Counted from the stretch's first letter, positions 1 through 10,379 are shown. The stretch: 64,000 bases of DNA from JAUNBG01 sp964442735 (GCA_964442735.1 CAYUAP010000005.1:1-64000); one strand, 5' to 3'. Numbers and translations: made by a program. The notes: generated by a model not told the origin, from the letters alone.

Positions 1-328
1 GAAAACGTTTCTTGACCTTTTTTATTGCTCAAAGCATTCATCCTTTGAAAACAAAGAAGGATTAGGGAATTCCACGCTCTATGCAAAATAGACAGATACC
101 TCTGAATGGTGAACGGCTCTTTTCAAACGATTGATCGAAGGTTTTTTGAAGGAATTTTGTGGAGGAACAGATAAAAAACCCGGAATAATGACCGGACATG
201 GAATCTGTTATTTGACCTAAGAATTGTTTTTTTGTGTCCCTATCGCTACAAAACATACTCAAACAGTGGACACCTTTTGGGCACCTCCAGACCAATTTAT
301 GAATTTATTTACAGAATAGAATAGTCAA
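1..328. other. No gene recognised (left edge)
   Basis: A 77-codon open frame exists on the minus strand (62-295). It has no recognisable motif, no ribosome binding site and a Cys-rich, low-plausibility composition. I see no supported gene here; a gene lying mostly left of the window cannot be excluded. Confidence 0.4.
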
Positions 329-364
329 GAAAAAAACAAAGGTATCGTGTTTTACGATACCTTT
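329..364 (-). terminator. Rho-independent terminator of tRNA-Lys
   Basis: A perfect 11-bp inverted repeat (338-348 with 354-364) encloses a 5-nt loop. On the minus strand it is followed by a T-rich run (337 down to 329). It lies 16 bases downstream of the tRNA 3' end, in the correct orientation to end that transcript. Confidence 0.88.
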
Positions 365-379
365 GTTTAATGATTGAAA

Positions 380-452
<73 letters not shown>

Positions 453-1057
453 ATTCGATTTATCTTTAAGTGATGTAATTAACACACTCAAATATAATAC
501 ATAGTAATATATTCTAAAAATAAAAATGGTCAACCCTCCCTCTATCTAAAAAACAGAAATTTTTCCCTATCGTTCATCGGTTGATGGTAAAAAGAGAAAA
601 GATATCAATACAAAACAAGTCCAAAAGAGGTCTGTTTTTTGAAAAAGAGGGTAAAACTTTATGTTTTCCGGAATTAGGTAAAACAGTCGAGATGCCTGTT
701 TTGCGGAGATGCACACGAGATGTCCATGTTCCAGTCCTGTCTGTCAAAAAACAGATTTTATCACACCACCCTGTAAACAGTAGAAATTTTCAGATTTACT
801 TTTCCTTTTTTTAACTGGGACCTATAACCACCTTTTCATTACAGTCTCGTTTTTATATTCAAACTTTTTCGACTTGATTATTCAAACAGGTGAATCTTTA
901 CTGGTAACTCTGATCCCTCTTTTATTTTCAGACGAATTTTACTATTCAAAAACAGTTTATTCCTAATCTGCTTTTTTCTGTTGACCTGATTCATTATTTT
1001 TGGTAAAGTATAGACATTGCTTTAAATATCCGGATTATATTCCTTAAATGAAAGGTT
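453..1057. other. 605-bp intergenic region without a convincing gene
   Basis: AT-rich spacer between the tRNA and the glycosyltransferase. A 77-codon frame on the plus strand (581-814) runs through a degenerate copy of the dispersed hairpin element (680-735) and is not credible as a gene. I see no RNA gene or clear promoter. Confidence 0.5.
680..735. repeat. Degenerate copy of the hairpin element (family R)
   Basis: The block AAAACAG-tCGAGAtGCCTGTTTT, followed by GGA, then CGAGATGTCC and a TTCCAG, lines up with the core of the better copies at 16012-16125 and 42803-42920. The terminal inverted repeats are not recognisable, so this looks like an eroded copy. Confidence 0.55.
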
Positions 1058-1066
1058 ATGAATATA

Positions 1067-1798
1067 ATGGACAATGTTATTTGTATGAAATGGGGGACAA
1101 AATTTTCCGCCGAGTATGTTAATATATTATATTATAATGTCAAGAAGAATCTTAAACGGCCCCATCGCTTTATCTGTTTTACCGAGGATTCATCCGGGAT
1201 ACAACCAGAAATAGAAGTATTCCCCCTTCCACCGATGGAATTGCCTCCTGATTGGCCGGAACGTGGATGGCGGAAATTTACTTTATTTCAGAACAAACCT
1301 GGTAATCTGGAAGGACAAATTCTCTTTTTGGATTTGGATGTTGTTATTGCCGACTCCCTTGATCCGTTTTTTGAACTGCCGGGCCGGTTTCTGATTATTC
1401 GTGATTGGAATCTGGTCGGTAAAGATATCGGTAACTCCTCCGTCTTTCGATTTGAATCGGGGGCCCATCCTGATATTTGGGCGAACTGGCTGGCCCATGG
1501 TCCGGAATATCGACTCCGATTTCGTAATGAACAGGCTCTCTTGAGCTTTTTTATGCGTGAAAAGGGAATTTTGAATTACTGGCCAGATGCCTGGTGCTTA
1601 AGTTTTAAACGCCATTTTATGCGCCCATTCCCTTTATGCTATTTTCAAGAGCCTCGCCCGATTCCCGGTACAAAAATAGTCGTTTTTCATGGTAATCCTA
1701 ATCCGGATGCCATTCGAACTGGTTGGCATAGCTCTTCTCTCTTGCGAGCCGTTCGACCAACACCATGGCTGGCTGATTTGTGGCGAGAAGAAGAGTAG
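1067..1798 (+). CDS. Glycosyltransferase, GT-A type, probable cell-surface sugar transfer
   Basis: About 243 residues with no signal peptide, so cytoplasmic. The N-terminus (VICMKWGTKFSAEYVN) and the FLDLDVVI segment near residue 90 resemble a family of small bacterial glycosyltransferases; the DLD is a likely DXD motif binding a metal and a nucleotide sugar. Substrate and product cannot be told. ATG 1058 is only 2 nt from the AAAGG at 1051-1055, whereas ATG 1067 is 11 nt away, so I prefer 1067. The stop lies 12 nt before the next gene, a membrane glycosyltransferase, so the two are probably co-transcribed and contribute to the same surface glycan. Confidence 0.7.
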   Translation: MDNVICMKWGTKFSAEYVNILYYNVKKNLKRPHRFICFTEDSSGIQPEIEVFPLPPMELPPDWPERGWRKFTLFQNKPGNLEGQILFLDLDVVIADSLDPFFELPGRFLIIRDWNLVGKDIGNSSVFRFESGAHPDIWANWLAHGPEYRLRFRNEQALLSFFMREKGILNYWPDAWCLSFKRHFMRPFPLCYFQEPRPIPGTKIVVFHGNPNPDAIRTGWHSSSLLRAVRPTPWLADLWREEE

Positions 1799-1810
1799 GA
1801 GATAAATGTC

Positions 1811-3472
1811 GTGAAAAAGAAAAATATTCGTTCGACTAACGTCAATTCCGTTCCAGTTATGGAACTTAATGATTGTCCGGAAAATGATGACAGTGTTATT
1901 AAAGATGACAGTGTTATTAAATCAGACGAAAGATGGGAACTGAATAGTAATCATGCATCTCAGTTTTTTTGGGGATTCGCACTTTTTTGGCTCTTGATTT
2001 GGACGGTTATGCCAGCATTTCTTCTTCCCGCTCCTGGTATTTATGACGTTATCGAACAATTTATCTTGGCGCGAGAATGGGTAATGGGGTCGGCACATCA
2101 TCCCCCTTTAACCTTTTGGTTTTTAGAGATAATGTACCAATTATGCGGACGTTCGATTATTGCGGCCTATATTTGCGGCGCCTTAACAAGTCTCCTTGGA
2201 CTGTGGGCGATATGGCGCCTGTCTCGATATTATCTTTCGGAGACCTTGGCTCTGGTCGTTGTCCTGGCTACGGCTTCCTATCGATACTTTAATATCGGAA
2301 GTGTGAATTATACTTCCAGTGTTCCCCCAATACCTTTATGGTGTCTGGCTATCCTCTTGTTTTTTCGAGCGAATTTTTTCAATCACAAAAAAGACTGGAT
2401 TTTATTGGGACTCGTTCTTGGAGCCGGAATGATGTGTAAATACTCTATCATTCTTTTAGTAATAACCATGATTCTTTATCTCTGTTGGGAGCGGAATTCA
2501 CGAGCTTTATGGAAAACATTGGGGCCATGGTTGACGACTTTTTTTGCGATACTGGTTTTTTTGCCCCATTTAATTTGGCTGATTCAACATGATTTTCCAT
2601 CGTTGAATTATGCTTCCGAGACATTAACCGGAGACCAGACCATATTCAATCATATAAAAATGCCGTTTGTTTTTCTCGCGAACCAATTATTTTTAATTCT
2701 GCCAATGATTATTTCTCTTTTTCCACTACTAGGATTTTTCTGGCAGTTGAAATGGCGGAAATATGACCTCGAAACCATAGATGGTGTAATCACCTGTTTT
2801 AGAAGCCGGTTTTTATGTTTTATGATTGTAGTTCCTGTTATTCTTCAATTAGTAATACTTGTTCTGGGGGGAGGGGCGAATATTCGCACGGCACATGGTT
2901 CGGTTTTATGGCCGTTAATTGTTCTTTGGTTTGTTCAATCGTTTGAGGTTCGGACCGGTTGGAAGCCGATTAAAGAGACGTTGATTTTGACGTTTCTGGT
3001 TTTAGGTATTATTATCATTTCTTTTTGGGGGGATTATCAATTCCGTTATTGTTTTACAAAAGATCCATGTAAATCCCATTTTCCGGGACGTTCTTTAGCA
3101 CTCGCCTTGGACCGGAAATGGTCGGAGTATTCACAGGCGCCATGTCCGTACCTTTCGGGAGAATGGCGCATCGCGGGAGAGGCAGCGCTTTATATGAAGG
3201 GGCGTCCTTCGGTTCTTTGTTATTATGAAGGAATAGGCAGGGGAGGACCTCCACTTGGTTTTTGGGCAACAGAAGACGATCTGGATCAAAAAGGGGCGAT
3301 TATCGTTTGGGAGGCTGGAACTGGATCGCCAGAGTCCGATGTTCCCGATTATTTGAAGACACATTTTCCCCGGGCGGAAGTCCGACCGGAAATAGTTAGT
3401 ATTCCGTGGAATACAAAAACAAAATTAGAGCCGTTACGCCTTCGGATTGCGGTTATTCCACCGTCCCGGTAA
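1811..3472 (+). CDS. Polytopic membrane glycosyltransferase (GT-C, ArnT/PMT-like)
   Basis: 553 residues from a GTG start with AGGAG at 1797-1801 (spacing 9). A hydrophilic N-terminus of about 45 residues is followed by roughly ten hydrophobic segments to about residue 415, then a soluble C-terminal domain. The early loop with AREWVMGSAHHPPL resembles the GT39/ArnT/PMT_2 group, which transfers sugars from polyprenyl-phosphate donors on the outer face of the cytoplasmic membrane; the donor and acceptor are unknown. The N-terminus carries an exact 18-bp in-frame duplication (DDSVIK twice). It follows the GT-A gene by 12 bp, so an operon is likely. Confidence 0.72.
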   Translation: MKKKNIRSTNVNSVPVMELNDCPENDDSVIKDDSVIKSDERWELNSNHASQFFWGFALFWLLIWTVMPAFLLPAPGIYDVIEQFILAREWVMGSAHHPPLTFWFLEIMYQLCGRSIIAAYICGALTSLLGLWAIWRLSRYYLSETLALVVVLATASYRYFNIGSVNYTSSVPPIPLWCLAILLFFRANFFNHKKDWILLGLVLGAGMMCKYSIILLVITMILYLCWERNSRALWKTLGPWLTTFFAILVFLPHLIWLIQHDFPSLNYASETLTGDQTIFNHIKMPFVFLANQLFLILPMIISLFPLLGFFWQLKWRKYDLETIDGVITCFRSRFLCFMIVVPVILQLVILVLGGGANIRTAHGSVLWPLIVLWFVQSFEVRTGWKPIKETLILTFLVLGIIIISFWGDYQFRYCFTKDPCKSHFPGRSLALALDRKWSEYSQAPCPYLSGEWRIAGEAALYMKGRPSVLCYYEGIGRGGPPLGFWATEDDLDQKGAIIVWEAGTGSPESDVPDYLKTHFPRAEVRPEIVSIPWNTKTKLEPLRLRIAVIPPSR

Positions 3473-3537
3473 AAATACCAATTACAGAATTTAGCAAATA
3501 TTAAAAAATTTTTTTATTGAAACACAGGAGTTCATCA

Positions 3538-5307
3538 ATGAAGTGCATTTCTTTTTTTATTGTTGCGGTTGTTTTGGGTTTTTCCCTAGCTTCCGATCTG
3601 TCACCGCTTTTGTCCGGAGATGCAGGGCGATGGGATTTAATGGAGTATGGAGTTAAAGCCGATAATGAATTCGATAATACAGCAATCATTCAAAAAGTAC
3701 TTGACGAGGCGGGCAAGGCGGGAGGAGGAATCGTGACCCTGCCGTCCGGGCGCTTTGTTGTGAAGGGGACATTATCCATACCTGCCGGTGTTACTCTTGA
3801 AGGAACCTATCGGGTTCCTCCCACTATTGATAATGTCAAGGATAAACCGACCGGAACATTTCTTCTCGCTTATGCCGGTCGAAATCAGCCGGATGGTCCT
3901 CCGTTTATCCGACTCGCCGGGAATAATAGTTCTGTTTGCGGAATGATTATTCTCTATCCGGAATGGGACAGAAAAGATATTCCTCCGGTCCCCTATCCAC
4001 CTTGTATCGAATCGAGTGGAACCACGAATGTGGCAATTCAGAACTGTTGTCTTCTTAATCCTTATGAAGGTATAAAATTAGTTGGAGCGGCGCGTCATTT
4101 GGTTCGTAATGTGACGGGATATCCCATTAAACGGGGACTGTTTGTCGATTGTTGTTTTGATATAGGTCATATTGAAAACATTCATTTCTGGCCGTTTGGG
4201 GTTATCTATTTACCGGACGATCCCTATTGTAAATGGATAAATCTGAATGGAGTTGCGTTTGAATTTGCCCGAACCGACTGGCACTATGTCTTTAATACAT
4301 TTTGTTTTGGCTATGGAGTAGGTTACAAGTTCAGTAGTTATGAAGATGGGCCGACGAACGGTAACTTTCTGGGACTTGGGGCCGATTCCTGTCAGAGAGC
4401 CGTACTTGTCGAAGATGCCCAGCCTGCGGGCCTCCTGATTACAAATGGAGAATTTGTCGGTCGGTGGCAGAGTGAAAATGCGATTTGTCTTGAAATAGGA
4501 GAAAAATGTAAAGGCAAGGTTTCTTTAACGAACTGTTCTTTTTGGGGACCTATTCAAACATGTGTCGAAATGAAGGCTTCATCAGGACAGTTTACGGCCA
4601 ACTCCTGTCATTTTGAGAATTGGGATACCGGACAGGAAGGTTATCCGGCCATTGCTGTTTGTTCCGGAAAAACGATAGTCCAAGGTTGTACTTTTGCACA
4701 ATATGGAACGCATGTTAGAGTTGATTCTGCGGCGCGCAGTGTTCTTCTATCGACAAATCAGGCGCCTGGAGGTTTTCATATGGAAGGTGACAGGACTCGG
4801 GTTCGTACCGCTGCCAATGAAGAAAATGACATGGAGTTGGTAAAAGGAGCCGTGGAACACTATCGGTTTGGATTGGGAACTGGTCCCGATTGCCGATTCG
4901 TTCGGAAATGGTATTCAGGCGAAACTCGACAGAATGAAGGTAACAGCTTCTCGTTTCGTTGGTCGCATGGGATCTCCGAATTTGTTCTGCCTGTTGTCCC
5001 CCATAAAGAATACCAGATGCAACTATCGATCATGGTTCCAAAAAATGCTGTTATAGTTCCTGAATCTACCGGTATTTTTATGAATGATAAACGTCTCTCG
5101 CCCGTCTTCAACGAGGGGGAACAACATATTATGGTGACGATTCCTCCTCAAATTAATGATGTTGTTACTCTTCAACTTCGCAGTAATGGTTGGGTTCCGA
5201 AAAATACGGATAAAGGATCCAAGGATTATCGCGAACTCGGAGTACAAGGAATGGAAGTCATTATGAAAGCTAAAGATACTGCAATCCCTCTCTATAATGT
5301 CCAATAG
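3538..5307 (+). CDS. Secreted pectate-lyase-superfamily beta-helix protein
   Basis: About 589 residues. ATG 3538 has AGGAG at 3526-3530 (spacing 7) and opens a Sec signal peptide (MKCISFFIVAVVLGFSLAS). The mature start WDLMEYGVKADNEFDNTAIIQ, then a GGGIV-LPSGRFVV segment, is the hallmark of the pectate lyase 3/GH28-related fold (PF12708). Short turns of a right-handed parallel beta-helix follow to about residue 430, then a beta-rich C-terminal domain of about 150 residues. It probably binds or cleaves polysaccharide outside the cytoplasm; I cannot identify catalytic residues, so lyase versus hydrolase is open. It starts a plus-strand run of exported carbohydrate-related genes. Confidence 0.72.
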   Translation: MKCISFFIVAVVLGFSLASDLSPLLSGDAGRWDLMEYGVKADNEFDNTAIIQKVLDEAGKAGGGIVTLPSGRFVVKGTLSIPAGVTLEGTYRVPPTIDNVKDKPTGTFLLAYAGRNQPDGPPFIRLAGNNSSVCGMIILYPEWDRKDIPPVPYPPCIESSGTTNVAIQNCCLLNPYEGIKLVGAARHLVRNVTGYPIKRGLFVDCCFDIGHIENIHFWPFGVIYLPDDPYCKWINLNGVAFEFARTDWHYVFNTFCFGYGVGYKFSSYEDGPTNGNFLGLGADSCQRAVLVEDAQPAGLLITNGEFVGRWQSENAICLEIGEKCKGKVSLTNCSFWGPIQTCVEMKASSGQFTANSCHFENWDTGQEGYPAIAVCSGKTIVQGCTFAQYGTHVRVDSAARSVLLSTNQAPGGFHMEGDRTRVRTAANEENDMELVKGAVEHYRFGLGTGPDCRFVRKWYSGETRQNEGNSFSFRWSHGISEFVLPVVPHKEYQMQLSIMVPKNAVIVPESTGIFMNDKRLSPVFNEGEQHIMVTIPPQINDVVTLQLRSNGWVPKNTDKGSKDYRELGVQGMEVIMKAKDTAIPLYNVQ

Positions 5308-5352
5308 TTATCCGAAATACAAAATACGTCACTCTTGACCGATATTCTTGTT

Positions 5353-5471
5353 CTGCCTGTAAAGATACAACCGGATTACAGGCAGGAGGTTAAAACAGGA
5401 GAGTTTTCATTTTCGACTTAACTTTAGAACGTGTTTTGAAGACAATGGTGGATGTAATATCTTTACATCCT
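5353..5471. other. Two hairpins between beta-helix genes
   Basis: A perfect 10-bp inverted repeat CTGCCTGTAA/TTACAGGCAG (5353-5362 and 5376-5385) and a second, 8-bp one around 5451-5471 (GGATGTAA/TTACATCC). Neither is followed by a clean T-run, so they are weak terminator candidates or mRNA-stabilising structures in the roughly 300-bp spacer. Confidence 0.45.
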
Positions 5472-5603
5472 TGTAAAGAGATCCAATAAATTTTTATTCG
5501 TGTTATTGCAAAACACTTTTTATTTCGTTAAACTATCTGTTAAAGTAAAAATTGAGTCTGAATTGACAATTTTACCTAAAATTGGAAAAAAGGAGCGTTT
5601 TTG

Positions 5604-8600
5604 ATGGTTTGTTTTAATAAAATAAAAGATATCCTGTCAGGTTTTCCATGGCAGTATTTATTTTTATCAGCATTGATTTTTGTTGTGCTGGGGTGTGAAA
5701 AAAGTAATAGCAAGACATTTGTTTCAGATTCTTCATCCCCTTCCTCTAAAGTGTCGTCTTCAAATATCGATAATTCCCGTCCGTGCTTTATCGTTAAGCC
5801 TGGTGAATCAATGGTGTCAGCACGAGATAAAATTCGTGATTGGCGGAAGAAATCGCCGGATAATGCAACGCGTATCGCCGAAGTATTTATAGAAGGTGAT
5901 ATTAAATTTTTCGATGCTCCCCTGGAATTGGGGCCACAGGACAGTAATGTCATCTGGAGCAGTTTTTCCGGAGAAAGAACGAAAGTAACTTTAATGCGCG
6001 GAAGAAAAATAACCGATTGGAAGATCAACGAAAAAGGATGGTTTGAAACCCAAATACCGGCCGTAGCCGACGGTTCCTGGTGGTTCGATCAACTCTATGT
6101 CAATGATCATCGGGCTGTTCGCGCGAAAACGCCGAATCGATTCTGGTATTATGTTGGCGATTCGGTCGATTTTATGATCGATCCGAAGACGAACAAGGAG
6201 ATCGATGCCTCCCATCGTGCTTTTATTCCCCGTCAAGAGCAATTATCTTTATTCGAGACGATAACAAAGCTCGATCCGGAAAAGTATCCGATAAATGATA
6301 TCCAGATCCGTTTTTTCCATTCCTGGGCCTCGTCGAAACATCGAATAGGCAGTTATGATCCGAAAAATCAAACAGTCCTTTTAACAGGAGACGCATGTTG
6401 GACACTTGATAGTTGGGGTCGAGGCAAACTGCGTTATGAAGTGGAAGGAATTCCGGAAGCACTTGATATTCCGGGTGAATTTCTTTTGAATCGGGAAGGT
6501 ACCCTGCTCTATATTCCACGAAAAGGCGAAACATTGGAAAATACGACTTTCTATGCACCGGCAAATTCCAACACGTTCGAAGATAACGGTTTTCTTCGTA
6601 TAACCGGAGATCTGGATGCAATTAAACTCGAAGAAAACACGTCCGATAATTCCCCCCTGTTTGTTCAGAATATAACCTTTCATGGAATTAATTTTGAATA
6701 TGACTCGTTTCAACTTCCGGAAGCAGGTTTATCCAGTGGCCAGGCGGCAATAAAGACTCCAGTATCCATTTATGTCGAAGCGGCGCGAAATATTAAATTT
6801 GAACAATGCCGACTGGCCCATCTTGGTGGCTATGCGTTCTGGTTTCATCGTGCCTGCCGTCAATGTCAGGTTCATCAATGTTTTATGGATGACATGGGAG
6901 CAGGTGGCGTTCGTATCGGTACCGCGACCGGAGATAATGCCGATAATATCTTAACCAGAAATATGGAAGTCACCGATAATGTTATTCACGACTACGGTCA
7001 AATAGAAGCGAGTGCCATCGGAGTCTGGCTCGGTCATACGGCCGATAATAAAGTCTTGTACAACGATATTTCCAATGGTTTTTATACCGGAATTTCACTC
7101 GGTTGGGTCTGGGGATATGCGCCAAGTAAATCGGTTAATAATAAAATCGAATTCAATCATATTCATCATATCGGTCAAGGTGTTCTGTCCGATATGGGAG
7201 GGGTCTATTCACTGGGAATCTCGACCGGAACAACCGTCTCAAATAATAGAATCCATGATGTCTATTCCTATAATCGTTATGGACGCGGCGGCTGGGGCCT
7301 CTATACCGATGAAGGTTCCTCCAATATGACCTTCGAAAACAATCTGGTTTATCGCGTTCATACAGGAACCGTTCATCAACATTACGGTCAGGGAAATATC
7401 TTCCGTAATAATATATTGGCATATAGTCTGGATGGACAAATTCAGCGTTCCCGACATGAAGATCATCTCTCCTTTACCTTGGAGAATAATATAATATTGT
7501 GGGATCAGGGTCCCTTAACCAATAGTCAATGGGGGGTCAACGAAGGCCGTTATATTCTTCGAAACAATCTCTACTGGTTTACTGGAGAACCAAAAACACA
7601 GGAAGAAAAAGATCGTCTCTATTTCGATGGTCAATCGCTCGCCGACTGGCAGAAAAAGGGAAACGATATTGGAAGTCGGTTCGCCGATCCCAATTTCGTC
7701 AATCCTGAAAAAGGTGATTTTAATTTTAAAGACAATCAATTAAACGAGGCTGTTAAAGCAATCGGATTTAAACCGTTCAATTATAGCCTGGCAGGTCTTT
7801 CCGTTGAGTCCAAACAACGATGGGCTAAATATATGATAGACTTTGTTTATCCGGAAATCGAATTTGCAGACGATCCCCCCGCGCCTCTTCCCATCGTTTT
7901 AAGCGACGATTTCGAACGTTCCCGACGAACTCTTCTACCAAAATCCTCCTCGCAAACCCAAAATCTTAAACAGAACTGGACCCTCTCCGTTACGGAATTG
8001 GATCAAAATGGCAAGGTGGGACGTTCCATCGTTAAGTCGAAAGAGGTTCCGTTTGTCTCCGACGATTGGTTCGACCTCAATTGGTTCGGTTTTTGTTCTC
8101 TGGGAACAAAAGACACAACGATCGATATCGATAATATCTCAATGATCGAAAAAGTAACGGCAGAAGATAAAGGGAAAAACATTATTGAAGAAAATTTCGA
8201 TAATGCCTCAAAATTACCGGTTTCCGGAGCAGCTATGCACGGAGAAAATCGGTCGAACGCATTTACACTTCCTTCAGATGGAAAAGGTAAATATCTTCGT
8301 TTAACCGACAGTCCCGATTTTCAATCGACCTTTAATCCCCATTTCTATTATGAATTGGATCGATTGAACAAACTCGTAAAAGTAACCTTCGATGTCCGTG
8401 TTTCTTCGGGAGCCATTTTCCATATCGAAGGAAGAGATCGTATTCAAAATGGACGTTATCGAATTGGTCCATCCCTTTTGCTGTCAGAAGGAAAAATCCA
8501 GGCGGGATCGACCGAGTTGGGAATCATCCCGGAAAATCAATGGGTTCGAATTGAAATGGAGTTTCCGACAGGAGAAAACCGGATACGGCCAGCCTGCCAG

Positions 8601-9098
8601 ATTGTTACGGAAAAGGACAATAAATTCCTCCGTATAAACGATAATGGTCAATATAAATTTCAATATGAACCCTTTATAACCTATGCGCCGGGATATACTT
8701 CCGGAACGGCTTGTGTACGTTTTCGATTACGATTATCAAAAGATGCTGTTTTCTTTACGGAGGGACGGGATAATAACTCTCCCTATCGGACCTGTATCCA
8801 AGTTTTTTTTGATAATGAGAAAATAAAAATTTCCGGGACGGAACTAGGAAAATATCGTTCGGAACAATGGTATGAAGTCACCTTGCGAATTCCCATTGCA
8901 GCCGGTAATCAGAAGAAATGCGAATTATCGATAGCGGAAATAAAAGACGACGGTACTGTATCAGCACCCTTTATCGATAAAAAAGATATAGCAATAGCCA
9001 ATCCACAGTGGAATGGACTCTTCTGGTATGGTTTTGTTGCCAATGGCACTAAACCGGCTACGATTGATTTGGATAATATTGATATCCATCTTCAATAA
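5604..9098 (+). CDS. Large beta-helix lipoprotein, GH141-like, with duplicated C-terminal modules
   Basis: About 1,164 residues. ATG 5604 has AGGAG at 5591-5595 (spacing 8); the in-frame TTG at 5601 is less likely. The N-terminus has a hydrophobic stretch ending in a VVLGC lipobox, so a lipid-anchored exported protein. Residues about 60-350 carry WWFDQLYVNDHRAVRAKTPN-like features, and about 370-680 a parallel beta-helix with GWGLYTDEGSSN near residue 566. Both recall the GH141 family (fucosidase or xylanase activities known), but substrate is not predictable. The tail (about 750-1164) contains repeated laminin-G-like modules with repeats out of register: one lacks its first half and another its second half, suggesting internal recombination. 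Confidence 0.68.
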   Translation: MVCFNKIKDILSGFPWQYLFLSALIFVVLGCEKSNSKTFVSDSSSPSSKVSSSNIDNSRPCFIVKPGESMVSARDKIRDWRKKSPDNATRIAEVFIEGDIKFFDAPLELGPQDSNVIWSSFSGERTKVTLMRGRKITDWKINEKGWFETQIPAVADGSWWFDQLYVNDHRAVRAKTPNRFWYYVGDSVDFMIDPKTNKEIDASHRAFIPRQEQLSLFETITKLDPEKYPINDIQIRFFHSWASSKHRIGSYDPKNQTVLLTGDACWTLDSWGRGKLRYEVEGIPEALDIPGEFLLNREGTLLYIPRKGETLENTTFYAPANSNTFEDNGFLRITGDLDAIKLEENTSDNSPLFVQNITFHGINFEYDSFQLPEAGLSSGQAAIKTPVSIYVEAARNIKFEQCRLAHLGGYAFWFHRACRQCQVHQCFMDDMGAGGVRIGTATGDNADNILTRNMEVTDNVIHDYGQIEASAIGVWLGHTADNKVLYNDISNGFYTGISLGWVWGYAPSKSVNNKIEFNHIHHIGQGVLSDMGGVYSLGISTGTTVSNNRIHDVYSYNRYGRGGWGLYTDEGSSNMTFENNLVYRVHTGTVHQHYGQGNIFRNNILAYSLDGQIQRSRHEDHLSFTLENNIILWDQGPLTNSQWGVNEGRYILRNNLYWFTGEPKTQEEKDRLYFDGQSLADWQKKGNDIGSRFADPNFVNPEKGDFNFKDNQLNEAVKAIGFKPFNYSLAGLSVESKQRWAKYMIDFVYPEIEFADDPPAPLPIVLSDDFERSRRTLLPKSSSQTQNLKQNWTLSVTELDQNGKVGRSIVKSKEVPFVSDDWFDLNWFGFCSLGTKDTTIDIDNISMIEKVTAEDKGKNIIEENFDNASKLPVSGAAMHGENRSNAFTLPSDGKGKYLRLTDSPDFQSTFNPHFYYELDRLNKLVKVTFDVRVSSGAIFHIEGRDRIQNGRYRIGPSLLLSEGKIQAGSTELGIIPENQWVRIEMEFPTGENRIRPACQIVTEKDNKFLRINDNGQYKFQYEPFITYAPGYTSGTACVRFRLRLSKDAVFFTEGRDNNSPYRTCIQVFFDNEKIKISGTELGKYRSEQWYEVTLRIPIAAGNQKKCELSIAEIKDDGTVSAPFIDKKDIAIANPQWNGLFWYGFVANGTKPATIDLDNIDIHLQ

Positions 9099-9187
9099 TT
9101 CTGTTTTTAAAACAAGTAAAAACGCCTGTTTACGAGAGGCGAACAAGCGGTCATTCAATTGGCTTAACATAATCAGGAGATATGTCA

Positions 9188-10354
9188 GTGAAACAATATA
9201 TTTTAGTACTATTGTTTTTTATAGTCGTTTCCCTTTCAGGACAGGGGGAGGAGTCCTTTTTAACGCCGTGGCCCGCGGACGTTCCACTTCCGAATCCGGA
9301 GGAGGTTGATTTTCCGACAGGGGCCGTTCATACCATAGTACAAGATTGCGACAAGGATCCAGATTACGGTTTTTTGCATGAAACGGCGGTTAGTGTCTGG
9401 CAAAACGAGGTTATAGTCGCCTGGTACAATAATATTAAGCAAGAACTTCAAGGTAAAACTCTTCAGCGAGCCCGAAGAAGTCGAGATGGCGGTAAAACAT
9501 GGTCTGAACCGGAAATCATAATGGACCGGGATAATGCGAAGGGATTAATGTATGTTGGAATTCAGTTTTTGGTTCAGGACGGTAATTTATATGCCTTTTC
9601 CAATCAGGAACATGGAACGGAACGTCCGGTAGACTGTCTGCTTTTATCCTGGAATGAGAAAGGAAAAGTATGGAAGGAACTTGGTCCCGTGGCTCCCCGA
9701 TTTTTGTCAATGCAGCAGCCGATTGCTATGGATAATGGTAACTATATAATTTCCGGAAGTTATAATCCTACACCCGGAGCCATTAACGGGATCATTCCAA
9801 CCGTCTATATTTCTCAAGGTAAAAATCTGTCGAAACCATGGCATCGTTATTTGATGGATACGGAATATGTCAATGTATTTGCGGAAACGGCTGTTATTGT
9901 CGATGGTCCCAATATATTGGGTGTTACCCGACGGGAAGATAGTCCCTGGCCAAATTTCTATGAGAGCGTTGATTATGGAAAAACATGGCGCAAAATAGAG
10001 AATAAAACATTTATGGCAAGTTGTTCCAAATTTTCTGCCGGTACACTTTCCAACGGTGTCAAATACATTCTCTATAATCTGCCCGATTTTCAGAAAGACA
10101 GTAAAGGACAGGTAATACCGACCAGTATAAAGATCAATCGTCGCACACTCGTTATGGCTACGGCACAGCCGGGGGAAAAGGCCTTCTCGAAAATATGGAA
10201 GATATCGGACAATACAACCGTGAATAAAAATCATGAATCGCATTATCCTTGTGCCGTGGAGTACGAGGGAAAATTATATATAACCTATACCGGTCGGCAT
10301 ACGCTTCGTAATTGCAGTCTGACCGTTATTCCCGTTGATTCGTTTAAACAATAA
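9188..10354 (+). CDS. Secreted sialidase-like (BNR/Asp-box) protein
   Basis: About 388 residues. ATG 9182 is only 1-2 nt from the AGGAGA at 9175-9180, whereas GTG 9188 is 7 nt away, so GTG is preferred. It opens a signal peptide (MKQYILVLLFFIVVSLSG). Two Asp boxes are visible, SRDGGKTWSEP near residue 100 and SVDYGKTW near 260, and the whole length fits the six-bladed BNR/sialidase fold (PF13088). Related planctomycete proteins are numerous and mostly uncharacterised, so glycan hydrolysis is likely but sialic acid specificity is unproven. It lies 89 bp after the beta-helix lipoprotein and 25 bp before the sugar isomerase, suggesting co-expression. Confidence 0.72.
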   Translation: MKQYILVLLFFIVVSLSGQGEESFLTPWPADVPLPNPEEVDFPTGAVHTIVQDCDKDPDYGFLHETAVSVWQNEVIVAWYNNIKQELQGKTLQRARRSRDGGKTWSEPEIIMDRDNAKGLMYVGIQFLVQDGNLYAFSNQEHGTERPVDCLLLSWNEKGKVWKELGPVAPRFLSMQQPIAMDNGNYIISGSYNPTPGAINGIIPTVYISQGKNLSKPWHRYLMDTEYVNVFAETAVIVDGPNILGVTRREDSPWPNFYESVDYGKTWRKIENKTFMASCSKFSAGTLSNGVKYILYNLPDFQKDSKGQVIPTSIKINRRTLVMATAQPGEKAFSKIWKISDNTTVNKNHESHYPCAVEYEGKLYITYTGRHTLRNCSLTVIPVDSFKQ

Positions 10355-10379
10355 AAGAGATAATAAAAAGGAGTTTGTA

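Noticed and set aside
62..295. 77-codon minus-strand frame
   Set aside because: No ribosome binding site, no recognisable domain, and an unlikely composition next to the tRNA terminator.
581..814. 77-codon plus-strand frame
   Set aside because: Its middle is translated from a degenerate R-element hairpin; no family similarity.
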